From positions 4,278,001 through 4,342,000 of the forward strand of contig CAWKCD010000001.1 in the NCBI GenBank assembly GCA_963848035.1: a stretch of DNA of 64,000 bases, in the 5' to 3' direction. Position 1 is the first letter of the stretch; each line of letters begins with the position of its first letter. Below the pieces are notes generated by a model. That model did not search any database and was not told the origin of the DNA. It saw only the letters and a list, made by a program, of their open reading frames with translations. Below, piece after piece: positions 1 through 7,135 of the stretch. The stretch comes from JAVVHH01 sp963848035 (lineage in GTDB: Bacteria > Pseudomonadota > Alphaproteobacteria > Acetobacterales > Acetobacteraceae). A program made the translations under genes and the position numbers.

Positions 1-81
1 GTCGAGGCCATGCAGTCTACGCTACGCGTTTACCCCCTGCCGCTCGAAACTGGCCTCGCCCTTACCTTCGGATCCCCCTGA
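1..81 (+). CDS. Possible C-terminal tail of an upstream gene
   Basis: An open frame enters from the left edge and stops with TGA at 79-81, directly before the ATG of the amidohydrolase at 82. The readable tail is 26 residues and includes an internal Met at codon 4. A stop abutting the next start is typical of an operon junction, so this may be the end of a real upstream gene. The tail is too short to recognise a family. It could also be a chance open frame. Confidence 0.3.
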   Translation, partial: VEAMQSTLRVYPLPLETGLALTFGSP

Positions 82-1254
82 ATGCCCGTCATCAACCGGA
101 TCGCCGACTTCCATGCCGACATGACGGCCTGGCGTCGCGACTTTCATCAACATCCCGAACTCGGCCTCCAGGAGCACCGCACCAGCGCCCGCGTGGCCGC
201 GCTGCTGCGCGAGTTCGGCGTCGACGAGGTCCATACCGGCATCGCCCAGACCGGGATCGTCGGTGTGATCCGCGGCCAGACCGGCGGCGACGCGATCGGC
301 ATGCGCGCCGACATGGACGCGCTGCCCATCATGGAGGACACCGGCAAGGACTACGCCAGCCGCAACCCCGGCGTGATGCACGCCTGCGGCCACGACGGCC
401 ACACGACTATGCTGCTCGGCGCGGCCCGCTACCTGGCCGAGACCCGCAACTTCGGCGGCACCGTCTATGTCATCTTCCAGCCCGCCGAGGAGAATGCCGG
501 CGGCGGCCGCATCATGGTCGAGGAGGGCCTGTTCGACCGCTTCCCCATGAAGCAGGTTTACGGCATGCACAATTGGCCGCTCGACCCGGCCGGCACCTTC
601 CGCTGGCGCGACGGCCCGGTCATGGCCGCCGTCGCCAACCTCGACCTTACCATCACCGGCAAGGGCGCCCACGGCGCCCAGCCGCATCTCGGCACTGACC
701 CGATCGTGGTCGCCGCCGCCATCATCCAATCCTTCCAGAGCATCGTCGCCCGCACCATCCACCCCATCCTGGGCGGCGTGGTCACCATCGGCAGCATCCA
801 GGGCGGCCATACCCACAACGTCATCCCCGAGACCGTCCGCATGCTGGGCACCGCGCGCTGGTTCGAGCCCGCGGTCGGCGACACGCTCGAGCGCGGCGTC
901 CTGCGCCTGGCGCGCAGCATCGCCGAAGGCTACGGCGCCACCTGCGACGCCCGCTTCGAGCGGCTCTACCCCGCCACCGTCAACGACCCGGCCGCTATGA
1001 CCCTCGCCCGCCGCGCCGCCGTCGCCGTCGCCGGAGAGGCCCGCGTCCAGCACATGGACATGCCGACCATGGCCGGCGAGGATTTCAGCTTCATGCTCAA
1101 CGCCAAGCAGGGCGCCTACATCATGCTCGGTGCCGGCCGCGGCCCGGACGACGCCGGCGTCCACCACCCCCAATACGACTTCAACGACGACATCCTGCCC
1201 ACCGGCGCCAGCTACTGGGCCACGCTCGCCGAGCAATTGCTGCCCCGGCAGTGA
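82..1254 (+). CDS. M20 family amidohydrolase (hippurate/N-acyl amino acid hydrolase type)
   Basis: A 390-residue cytoplasmic metallopeptidase-fold amidohydrolase of the M20D group, which removes acyl groups from N-acyl amino acids and related amides. The metal-binding signature HACGHDGHT lies at residues 100-108, with Cys102 and His104 as expected ligands. The catalytic Glu pair is in PAEEN near 135-138, and HNWP near 163 supplies a further His. A dimerisation (lid) domain follows and the length is normal. There is no signal peptide. The ATG abuts an upstream TGA, and the GNAT gene downstream overlaps its stop, so the two are probably co-transcribed. The exact substrate cannot be told from sequence. 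Confidence 0.92.
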   Translation: MPVINRIADFHADMTAWRRDFHQHPELGLQEHRTSARVAALLREFGVDEVHTGIAQTGIVGVIRGQTGGDAIGMRADMDALPIMEDTGKDYASRNPGVMHACGHDGHTTMLLGAARYLAETRNFGGTVYVIFQPAEENAGGGRIMVEEGLFDRFPMKQVYGMHNWPLDPAGTFRWRDGPVMAAVANLDLTITGKGAHGAQPHLGTDPIVVAAAIIQSFQSIVARTIHPILGGVVTIGSIQGGHTHNVIPETVRMLGTARWFEPAVGDTLERGVLRLARSIAEGYGATCDARFERLYPATVNDPAAMTLARRAAVAVAGEARVQHMDMPTMAGEDFSFMLNAKQGAYIMLGAGRGPDDAGVHHPQYDFNDDILPTGASYWATLAEQLLPRQ

Positions 1255-1694
1255 CTGACTGGACGATCCGGCTCGAGCCCACCCCGTCGCCCGAGATCCG
1301 CGAGCAGATCCTCGCGCCGCTCATCCGGCACAACGAGGCGGCGGCAGGCCCCGGCCGATGGCGGCAATGCGCCATCACCGTCCGTGACGAGAACGACGCG
1401 ATCGTGGGCGGGCTGCAGGCCCGGATCGGCTACGGCTTCATGTTCGTCGAACTCCTCGCGCTCGGCCCGGCCAAGGGGCAAGGGATCGGCCGCCGGGTCA
1501 TGGAGTTGGCCGAGGCCGAAGCCCGCGCGGCCGGGCTGGACGGGATCTGGCTCGACACCTGGACCTTCCAGGCGCCGAGCTTCTACGAGAAGCTCGGTTT
1601 CGTGGAATGCGGCCGGATTCCCGACTATCCGCCGGGCCACTCACGCATCTTCTATGTCAAGCGCCTGACCGGACCGCACGCTCCGTCTAGCTAA
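1251..1694 (+). CDS. GNAT family N-acetyltransferase
   Basis: A 147-residue single-domain GNAT acetyltransferase. The acetyl-CoA pyrophosphate-binding loop is visible as KGQGIGR at residues 75-81, followed by the helix in which conserved Glu/Ala positions sit, and then the typical late motif with FYEKLGF near residue 116. The start is GTG, whose last two bases belong to the TGA stop of the amidohydrolase (4-base GTGA overlap), so translation is probably coupled. The acceptor substrate is unknown. The pairing with an amide hydrolase suggests linked acyl/deacyl chemistry, but that is only inference. Confidence 0.85.
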   Translation: MTDWTIRLEPTPSPEIREQILAPLIRHNEAAAGPGRWRQCAITVRDENDAIVGGLQARIGYGFMFVELLALGPAKGQGIGRRVMELAEAEARAAGLDGIWLDTWTFQAPSFYEKLGFVECGRIPDYPPGHSRIFYVKRLTGPHAPSS

Positions 1695-1731
1695 TTGACT
1701 GCACGTAGGGTATCGAACCCGCAGCGGTCAA
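1695..1731. repeat. Imperfect inverted repeat with a tRNA T-arm-like core
   Basis: Just past the GNAT stop, TTGAC (1695-1699) can pair with GTCAA (1727-1731), TGC with GCA, and GGG (1708-1710) with CCC (1718-1720) around a seven-base loop. On the minus strand the loop and inner stem read GGGTTCGATACCC, close to a tRNA T-arm. It may be a degenerate tRNA 3-prime fragment, or simply a hairpin ending the upstream transcript. No complete tRNA can be folded here. Confidence 0.3.
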
Positions 1732-1886
1732 TCTGCGTTGGCCAAAAGCTCCGTTGCCGTTCCATTGGTCGCCACCCCCCGAAGTGACGCGGGCGGTGCG
1801 CACGATGCCGCGGCTTCAACGTTTCTCCCGGGCGCTGCTGCCGATCGAGGCGGCGGCGCGCGGGAAATCTCAGGAAAGACACGACG

Positions 1887-2126
1887 ATGGTAAAGCGCCG
1901 CAAAGAGGAAGAGATCGTCGGAGTGCTGGAATTCGAGGGCAAGACCAGCGAAGACCCCGAAGTGCTGAGCTGGATGGCCGACCACAAGGCCTCCAACGGC
2001 GGCAAGATCCGCATGAGCCGCGGCGTCAAGGGAGTCCGCGTCGCTTTCGAGAAGGCCGCCGACATGGCCGCTTGGAAGGCGCGCTCGGACCGGGACGCCA
2101 AGGGCAAGTCCGCCCCGCGGTCCTGA
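1887..2126 (+). CDS. Small conserved-looking hypothetical protein (79 aa)
   Basis: A 79-residue, highly charged soluble protein starting ATG at 1887. An AGGAAAG sequence at 1871-1877 is in place as a ribosome binding site. It is rich in Lys, Arg, Glu and Asp, with no membrane segment and no motif I recognise. Codon use matches its neighbours, and the next gene starts two bases after its stop, which supports a real two-gene unit. Its shadow frames are longer but lack plausible composition. Function unknown. Confidence 0.55.
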   Translation: MVKRRKEEEIVGVLEFEGKTSEDPEVLSWMADHKASNGGKIRMSRGVKGVRVAFEKAADMAAWKARSDRDAKGKSAPRS

Positions 2127-2127
2127 C

Positions 2128-2445
2128 GTGACCAAGGAGGAGATCGCGGCCTGGTCGCTCGCGAATGGCTGGCGCGAGGTCGCCGGCCATCCGAGCCTGA
2201 CCAAGCCCGGTTCCCCCAAAGACCCGATCGTCCGCCTCGTGCTGAAAGTCACGGTGGCGACGCTCGAGGTGCGCAAGCCCGCCGGTAAATGGGAGAAGGT
2301 GGCCAGCCAGAGCTACGGCGCCATCCAGCCCGGCATCGATGACGGGCTGCCCCAAGGCCTCGGCTTCGAGAAGATCCCGAGCATCACCAAGCTGATGCAG
2401 GACAATCGCGACGCAATGGTCTTCTCCAACCTCGGCGGCCGGTAG
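2128..2445 (+). CDS. Hypothetical protein (105 aa)
   Basis: A 105-residue soluble protein that starts with GTG one base after the stop of the 79-residue gene, so the pair is probably co-translated. It opens with an MTKEEIAAWSLANGW helix, then alternating hydrophobic/charged strands around residues 38-60, and ends FSNLGGR. No transmembrane segment or catalytic motif is recognised. Its TAG stop at 2443-2445 abuts the stop codon of the convergent gene at 2446, forming TAGCTA. Function unknown. Confidence 0.6.
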   Translation: MTKEEIAAWSLANGWREVAGHPSLTKPGSPKDPIVRLVLKVTVATLEVRKPAGKWEKVASQSYGAIQPGIDDGLPQGLGFEKIPSITKLMQDNRDAMVFSNLGGR

Positions 2446-3606
2446 CTACTTCCACACCGCCGCCGCAGTCGCCAACCCGTCCGGCGCGACCGTCTTGAAC
2501 GCGCCGCCCTGAACCTGGACGATCGCCGGCGTCGCCAGCACGTTGCGGGCGGCATCGTCGAACCGGATGCCCTGCCACGCCATCAGCGTCTGCTCGCCTG
2601 GCGTGTTCGTGTCCATCAGGGCGGCCCGCAACTCGATCGGCTTGGTCGTGCCGGCCCGGTTGATCACGTCCGCGAGCAGCAGCGCGCCGGTCAGCACCTG
2701 GGCCGATTGCGCGTCGATCCCGGCGCCGGAGCGCTGGCGGAACATTGCTTCGACCATCGCGAGCCCCGGACGCCCGCCAACGTAGCCGGACGCACAGAAC
2801 ACCCCCTCCGCCGCAGCCCCGGCATCGCTGGGAAATGACGGCTCGACGCACGAGCCGCCCGTCAGCGTGATGATCGGCGCGACGTGCTGTTCGGCGATGG
2901 CGCGCACCAGCCCGGCCGCATGACGGACGCTGACCGGCGCGATCACCACGTCCGGCTTGGCGCCCGCGATCACCAACGCCTCCGCTTCCAGCGCCGGCGC
3001 CTCCGGCGTCACCTTGAGGTCCGCCACAATGGTGGCCCCCGCCGCTGCCGCGGCCTTGCGCTCGGCCTCGGCGCTCGCGCGCCCGGCTTCGGTGTCGTCC
3101 CACACCAGCGCCACGGATTTTGCACGATCTCCAAGGAAGCCGAATATCGAGGCGGCCGTGATGTCCGGTGTCGGCGCAAGGCGGAAAAACCAGCTCAGAT
3201 CGTGCACGTGCGAGGGGCTGCGCAGCGGCGACAGGAACGGCAGGTGATGGCGCTCCGCCACGGCGTCGATCGCCGCCGCCGCCGCATCCGTCCCGCCGCC
3301 GATCAACGCAACCGCATGCTCGGCGCTGACCAGCCGCTCCGCCTCCGCCGCCGCCTTGCCGGCATCCCCCGCATCATCGCCAAACACCGCACGAACCGTG
3401 GCCCCGCCGAGCCGATCCAGCCCGCCACCCTGCCCGGCCACCACCGGGATTTCCGCATGCTTGCCGTTGACGACTTCGAGTGCCGTCTCCACGGCGGCCT
3501 TGCCGCCCGGCCCCAACGGCGTGATCGCGCCGATCACCACCTGATCGGCCCGAGCGCCCGTGACGGCGAGCCACGCCAAGGCCGACGCGATCGCCCAATG
3601 CCTCAT
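2446..3606 (-). CDS. Periplasmic substrate-binding protein, branched-chain amino acid/amide type (orphan)
   Basis: A 386-residue periplasmic-binding-protein-like protein of the LivJ/Peripla_BP_6 type. A Sec signal peptide covers about residues 1-22 (hydrophobic core, then GARADQ at the cleavage region). The mature part begins VVIGAITPLGPGG, matching the first strand of the fold. I chose the ATG at 3606; the frame stays open upstream, but that extension runs through the tRNA-His gene and cannot be coding. No permease or ATPase gene is adjacent, so it is either an orphan binding protein or serves a transporter encoded elsewhere. Ligand unknown. Confidence 0.85.
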   Translation of the reverse strand: MRHWAIASALAWLAVTGARADQVVIGAITPLGPGGKAAVETALEVVNGKHAEIPVVAGQGGGLDRLGGATVRAVFGDDAGDAGKAAAEAERLVSAEHAVALIGGGTDAAAAAIDAVAERHHLPFLSPLRSPSHVHDLSWFFRLAPTPDITAASIFGFLGDRAKSVALVWDDTEAGRASAEAERKAAAAAGATIVADLKVTPEAPALEAEALVIAGAKPDVVIAPVSVRHAAGLVRAIAEQHVAPIITLTGGSCVEPSFPSDAGAAAEGVFCASGYVGGRPGLAMVEAMFRQRSGAGIDAQSAQVLTGALLLADVINRAGTTKPIELRAALMDTNTPGEQTLMAWQGIRFDDAARNVLATPAIVQVQGGAFKTVAPDGLATAAAVWK

Positions 3607-3627
3607 CACGTCACCAAAGGGGAATGC

Positions 3628-3704
3628 TGGGGCGAACGACGGGGATCGAACCCGCGACAACCGGTACCACAAACCGGCGCTCTACCAACTGAGCTACGTC
3701 CGCC
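3628..3704 (-). tRNA. tRNA-His (GTG anticodon)
   Basis: The minus strand folds into a complete cloverleaf. The acceptor stem is GCGGACG/CGTTCGC. The anticodon stem CCGGT/ACCGG holds the loop TTGTGGT, giving anticodon GTG for histidine. The T-loop is TTCGATC. A G precedes the acceptor stem and the discriminator base is C, giving the G-1:C73 pair that identifies tRNA-His. The 3-prime CCA is encoded in the genome (TGG at 3628-3630 on the plus strand). It sits between an orphan binding-protein gene and an aminotransferase gene, both on the same strand. Confidence 0.95.
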
Positions 3705-3797
3705 ACAGCAGGCCAGCGGTTTAAAGCGGCTTCGCGCGTGTTGCAATCGCGCGGCGCGCGAATTCTGCGCGAGTAGCCGTGTGAGCCAACGCCGTGG

Positions 3798-4979
3798 CTA
3801 GGACGCCCTGGTCAATCGCGCCCGCTCGAAGCCGCGCTCGAGGCGGGACAATGCCTCCTCCAGCACCGCCTCCCGCTTGCAGAACGCGAACCGCGCGTAA
3901 TGCGACGGCGCTTCGCCCTCGTAGAAGGCCGAGACCGGGATCGCCGTCACGCCGGCCTGTTCGGTGATGTAGCGGCAGAACGCGACATCGTCCCCCACGA
4001 AGCCGAGCGGCCGGAAATCTGCGCTGACGAAGTAGCTGCCCCGCGTCTCCAGCACACCGAACCCAAGCCGCGACAGCCCAGCCGACAGCAGGTCCCGCTT
4101 GGCCGCCAAATCCGATGACAACCGGTCGAAATAGGTCTGATCCTTCGCCAACCCCACCGCGACCGCGCGCTGCAGATTGGGTGGCGTCGTGAACGTCAGG
4201 TTCTGGTGCGCCTTGGTCACCACCGCCGCCAGCGCCGCCGGCGCCGACACATAGCCGACCTTCCAGCCGGTCAGGCTGAACGTCTTGCCGGCGCTGCCGA
4301 CGCGCATGCACCGCTCGCGTAGACCCGGCAGCGTCATCAGCGGGATGTGCCGCCACCCGTCGAACGTCAGGTGCTCATAAACCTCGTCGCACACGGCATA
4401 GGCATCGTGCTTCTGCAGCAGGTCCGCGATGAAAGCCAACTCCGCCGCCGTGAACACCTTGCCGCACGGGTTCATCGGCGAGTTGATCAGGATCGCCTTG
4501 GTCTTCGGCCCGAACGCCGCCGCCAGCTCCGCCCGCGGCAATTCCCAGTTCGGCGGCGCCAGCCGCACCAGCTTCGGCACCGCGCCGAGCAGCCGGATGA
4601 CCGGCAAGTAAGTGTCATAGAGCGGCTCGAACAGCACGACCTCGTCGCCCGGATCGAGCACGGCCATGAGACAGGCCGTGATCGCCTCGGTCGCGCCGGA
4701 GGTCACGACCACTTCGTTCCTCGGATCGATCTCCAGACCATAGAAACGGCGGTTCGCCGCCGCCACCGCCTCGCGCAACTCCGGCAGCCCGGTCATCGGC
4801 GGATATTGGTTCCGCCCGTCAAACAGCGCGTCGGACGCTGCCCGCAGCACGTCCTCGGGCCCGTCCGTATCCGGGAATCCCTGGCCCAGATTGATCGCGG
4901 CGTGCTCGGTGGCCAGCGCCGACATCACGGTGAACACGGTCGTACCGAGGCCAGACAGCAGCGAGTTCAAGGGTTTCAC
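3798..4979 (-). CDS. PLP-dependent class I/II aminotransferase
   Basis: A 393-residue fold-type I aminotransferase, similar in opening sequence to the kynurenine/methionine aminotransferase (YbdL-like) group: GTTVFTVMSALATEH followed by NLGQGFPD. The PLP Schiff-base lysine is Lys232 in SAGKTFSLTGWK. The cofactor-binding NPMNPCGK and DEVYEHL motifs precede it. I chose the GTG at 4979 because GGAG lies nine bases upstream; an ATG at 5057 would add 26 residues that do not look like the family. It is divergent from glnB across a regulatory region. The substrate could be a keto acid of methionine or an aromatic amino acid. Confidence 0.88.
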   Translation of the reverse strand: MKPLNSLLSGLGTTVFTVMSALATEHAAINLGQGFPDTDGPEDVLRAASDALFDGRNQYPPMTGLPELREAVAAANRRFYGLEIDPRNEVVVTSGATEAITACLMAVLDPGDEVVLFEPLYDTYLPVIRLLGAVPKLVRLAPPNWELPRAELAAAFGPKTKAILINSPMNPCGKVFTAAELAFIADLLQKHDAYAVCDEVYEHLTFDGWRHIPLMTLPGLRERCMRVGSAGKTFSLTGWKVGYVSAPAALAAVVTKAHQNLTFTTPPNLQRAVAVGLAKDQTYFDRLSSDLAAKRDLLSAGLSRLGFGVLETRGSYFVSADFRPLGFVGDDVAFCRYITEQAGVTAIPVSAFYEGEAPSHYARFAFCKREAVLEEALSRLERGFERARLTRAS

Positions 4980-5066
4980 CAGGTTTGGCTCCGATCGTAG
5001 CGGGCGAAGACTATGCGTCCGCGCCGGGCTGACGGCAACTGCACAAAAACACGGCACACCTTCTTG

Positions 5067-5083
5067 CCTGCCCCGCGGGCAGG
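5067..5083. repeat. Perfect 7-bp inverted repeat in the aminotransferase/glnB intergenic region
   Basis: CCTGCCC (5067-5073) and GGGCAGG (5077-5083) are exact inverted copies separated by CGC. It lies about 90 bases upstream of the aminotransferase start and 80-100 bases upstream of the glnB sigma-54 promoter. In a divergent control region this is more likely a protein-binding operator than a terminator. No regulator can be assigned from sequence. Confidence 0.4.
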
Positions 5084-5096
5084 ATCGCTCGTTACG

Positions 5097-5113
5097 TGCT
5101 CACCCGCCTGGCA
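5097..5113 (+). promoter_or_regulatory. Possible NtrC-type enhancer half-site pair
   Basis: TGC (5097-5099) and GCA (5111-5113) are separated by exactly eleven bases, the outer spacing of NtrC sites. The centre lies about 87 bases upstream of the predicted sigma-54 transcription start. The inner positions match poorly, so this is only a candidate. Confidence 0.25.
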
Positions 5114-5164
5114 GAACGTTGCGCCGCCCACCCCACCGGCCTCCGCCACACCGCGCATTGCCGG

Positions 5165-5181
5165 TTGGCACGCTGCGTGCA
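5165..5181 (+). promoter_or_regulatory. Sigma-54 (-24/-12) promoter of glnB
   Basis: TTGGCACGCTGCGTGCA matches the RpoN consensus. GG at 5167-5168 and GC at 5179-5180 are separated by ten bases, the invariant spacing, and TGGCAC is a full -24 element. Transcription should start near 5192. This fits known nitrogen control of glnB and glnBA by NtrC and RpoN in alphaproteobacteria. Confidence 0.75.
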
Positions 5182-5192
5182 AACCTTCGTGG

Positions 5193-5253
5193 CCGTCCTC
5201 CCCGAAGGACGGTTCTGAACGATGGGAGGACGCCGGGCCAGCAACGCCCGGCG
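5193..5253 (+). promoter_or_regulatory. Structured glnB 5-prime leader: two perfect hairpins around the Shine-Dalgarno
   Basis: Hairpin 1 pairs CCGTCCT (5193-5199) with AGGACGG (5206-5212) and would begin at the predicted mRNA 5-prime end. A strong Shine-Dalgarno, GGGAGGA, lies at 5224-5230. Hairpin 2 pairs CGCCGGGC (5231-5238) with GCCCGGCG (5246-5253) around a seven-base loop. The ATG follows at 5261. In linear sequence the ribosome site is about 31 bases from the ATG, too far; with hairpin 2 folded the gap shrinks to about eight. The layout suggests structure-dependent initiation, though this is inference from pairing alone. Confidence 0.55.
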
Positions 5254-5260
5254 ACGGTGC

Positions 5261-5599
5261 ATGAAAAAGATCGAAGCGGTCATCAAACCCTTCAAGCTGG
5301 ACGAGGTGAAGGAGGCGCTGCACGAAGTAGGATTGCAGGGCATCACGGTTGTGGAGGCCAAGGGGTTCGGGCGCCAGAAAGGCCATACCGAACTCTACCG
5401 CGGCGCCGAATACGTGGTGGACTTCCTGCCGAAGGTGAAGATCGAGGTGGTCTGCGAGGACTCCATGGTCGAACGCGCCGTCGAAGCCATCACCAACGCC
5501 GCCCGCACCGGGCGCATCGGCGATGGCAAGATCTTCATCATCCCGGTCGACGACGCCGTGCGGATCCGAACCGGAGAGCGCGGCGACGACGCGATCTGA
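5261..5599 (+). CDS. glnB: Nitrogen regulatory protein P-II
   Basis: A 112-residue trimeric PII signal protein that senses 2-oxoglutarate and ATP/ADP and controls glutamine synthetase adenylylation and NtrB. It begins MKKIEAVIKPFKLDEVKEAL. The T-loop ends in YRGAEY, placing the uridylylation site exactly at Tyr51. The C-terminal GDGKIFIIPVDDAVRIRTGE motif is intact. An in-frame ATG at 5222 would add 13 Arg-rich residues not found in the family, so ATG 5261 is preferred. It is transcribed from the sigma-54 promoter at 5165 and followed by glnA, the usual alphaproteobacterial glnBA arrangement. Confidence 0.95.
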   Translation: MKKIEAVIKPFKLDEVKEALHEVGLQGITVVEAKGFGRQKGHTELYRGAEYVVDFLPKVKIEVVCEDSMVERAVEAITNAARTGRIGDGKIFIIPVDDAVRIRTGERGDDAI

Positions 5600-5664
5600 A
5601 GCGCTTTAGAAGGACGACAGTTTCGCCGCAGGCAGAGTAGTAGGCCTCGGTACGGACAACCCGA

Positions 5665-5683
5665 CCGGCCCAACCCGGGCCGG
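5665..5683 (+). promoter_or_regulatory. Hairpin between glnB and glnA
   Basis: CCGGCCC (5665-5671) pairs perfectly with GGGCCGG (5677-5683) around the loop AACCC. No T-run follows, so it is not a standard intrinsic terminator. It may act as a processing or stability element that sets the ratio of glnB to glnA message. The remaining glnB-glnA spacer shows no second clear promoter. Confidence 0.45.
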
Positions 5684-5707
5684 CATGACGAAGGACACGG
5701 GCACAGG

Positions 5708-7135
5708 ATGGCAACGGAAAACAAGGACGGCGGTGTCAGCAAAGTCCTCGAGATGATGCAGGAGCACTCGGTCGAATACGTCGACCTGCGGTTCACCGAT
5801 CCGCGCGGCAAGTGGCAGCACACCGCGCAGCACATCTCGACCATGGGCGAGGACGCGTTCCGCGACGGGATCATGTTCGACGGCTCCTCGATCGCCGGCT
5901 GGAAGGCGATCAACGAGAGCGACATGATCCTGATGCCCGACGCCAGCACCGCCGTGATGGACCCGTTCTCGGCCAAGCCGAGCCTGATCCTGTTCTGCGA
6001 CATCTTCGAGCCCAGCACCGGCCAGCCCTACACGCGCGACCCGCGCAGCACCGCCAAGAAGGCCGAAGCCTTCGTCAAGTCGAGCGGCATCGGCGACACC
6101 GTCATGGTCGGCGCCGAGGCCGAGTTCTTCGTGTTCGACGACGTCCGCTTCGGCACGGGTCCGAACTACGGCAAATACGAGATCACCAGCATCGAGGGGC
6201 CCGGCGCCAACATCCGCGAATACCCCGAGGGCAACATGGGCCACCGCCCCAGCGTCAAGGGCGGCTACTTCCCGGTGCCCCCGGTCGACAGCGAGAGCGA
6301 CCTGCGCGCCGAGATGCTCTCCGCAATGGGCGAGATGGGCCTCATCATCGAGAAGCACCACCACGAGGTCGCCCAGAGCCAGCACGAGCTCGGCACGCGT
6401 TTCGCGACCCTGGTCAGCATGGCCGACCAGATGCAGATCTATAAATACTGCGTCCACAACGTCGCCCACAGCTACGGCAAGACGGCCACGTTCATGCCCA
6501 AGCCGATCTACGGCGACAACGGCTCCGGCATGCACACGCACCAGAGCATCTGGAAAGACGGCAAGCCGCTCTTCGCCGGCTCCGGCTACGCCGACCTCTC
6601 CGAGCTGTGCCTGCACTTCATCGGCGGCATCATCAAGCACGCGAAGGCCTGCAACGCCTTCACCAATCCGAGCACGAACAGCTACAAGCGGCTGATCCCC
6701 GGCTTCGAGGCCCCGGTGTTGCTGGCCTACTCCGCCCGCAACCGGTCGGCCTCCTGCCGTATCCCGTACACCACCAACCCGAAGGCCAAGCGCGTCGAGA
6801 TCCGCTTCCCGGACCCGACCGCCAACCCCTACCTCGCCTACTCCGCCCTGCTGATGGCCGGCCTCGACGGCATCCGCAACAAGATCCATCCGGGCGACCC
6901 GATGGACAAGGACCTCTACGACCTGCCCCCCGAGGAGCTGAAGGAAATCCCGACGGTCTGCGGCAGCCTTCGTGAAGCCCTTGGAGCGCTCGAAGCCGAC
7001 CACGAGTTCCTGCTCGCCGGCGACGTGTTCAACATGGAGCAGATCCAGAGCTACATCGAACTCAAGTGGACGGAAGTGTATAAGTTTGAACACACGCCGC
7101 ACCCGGTCGAGTTCGAGATGTACTACTCCGCCTAA
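5708..7135 (+). CDS. glnA: Glutamine synthetase, type I
   Basis: A 475-residue GSI-type glutamine synthetase, which makes glutamine from glutamate, ammonia and ATP as a dodecamer. Family blocks are all present: FDGSSIAGW near the N terminus, the metal-binding Glu region in AEAEFFVFD, the ammonia/glutamate-site block with GSGMHTHQS, the ATP loop KAKRVEIRFPDPTANPYLA, and the adenylylation loop KDLYDLPPEE with Tyr404. The length is normal. AAGGA at 5691-5695 is the likely ribosome site. Activity is expected to be controlled by GlnE adenylylation through the adjacent PII protein. Its TAA overlaps the stop codon of the convergent gene. Confidence 0.97.
   Translation: MATENKDGGVSKVLEMMQEHSVEYVDLRFTDPRGKWQHTAQHISTMGEDAFRDGIMFDGSSIAGWKAINESDMILMPDASTAVMDPFSAKPSLILFCDIFEPSTGQPYTRDPRSTAKKAEAFVKSSGIGDTVMVGAEAEFFVFDDVRFGTGPNYGKYEITSIEGPGANIREYPEGNMGHRPSVKGGYFPVPPVDSESDLRAEMLSAMGEMGLIIEKHHHEVAQSQHELGTRFATLVSMADQMQIYKYCVHNVAHSYGKTATFMPKPIYGDNGSGMHTHQSIWKDGKPLFAGSGYADLSELCLHFIGGIIKHAKACNAFTNPSTNSYKRLIPGFEAPVLLAYSARNRSASCRIPYTTNPKAKRVEIRFPDPTANPYLAYSALLMAGLDGIRNKIHPGDPMDKDLYDLPPEELKEIPTVCGSLREALGALEADHEFLLAGDVFNMEQIQSYIELKWTEVYKFEHTPHPVEFEMYYSA

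Noticed and set aside
1695..1731. A tRNA remnant marking an integration site
   Set aside because: Only a T-arm-like core is present, with three good inner pairs; there is no integrase gene, no direct repeat partner and no composition change nearby, so an attachment site cannot be supported.
2446..3672. A longer start for the orphan binding protein at 3672
   Set aside because: The extension runs through the tRNA-His gene and places residues before a clear signal peptide; ATG 3606 is the plausible start.
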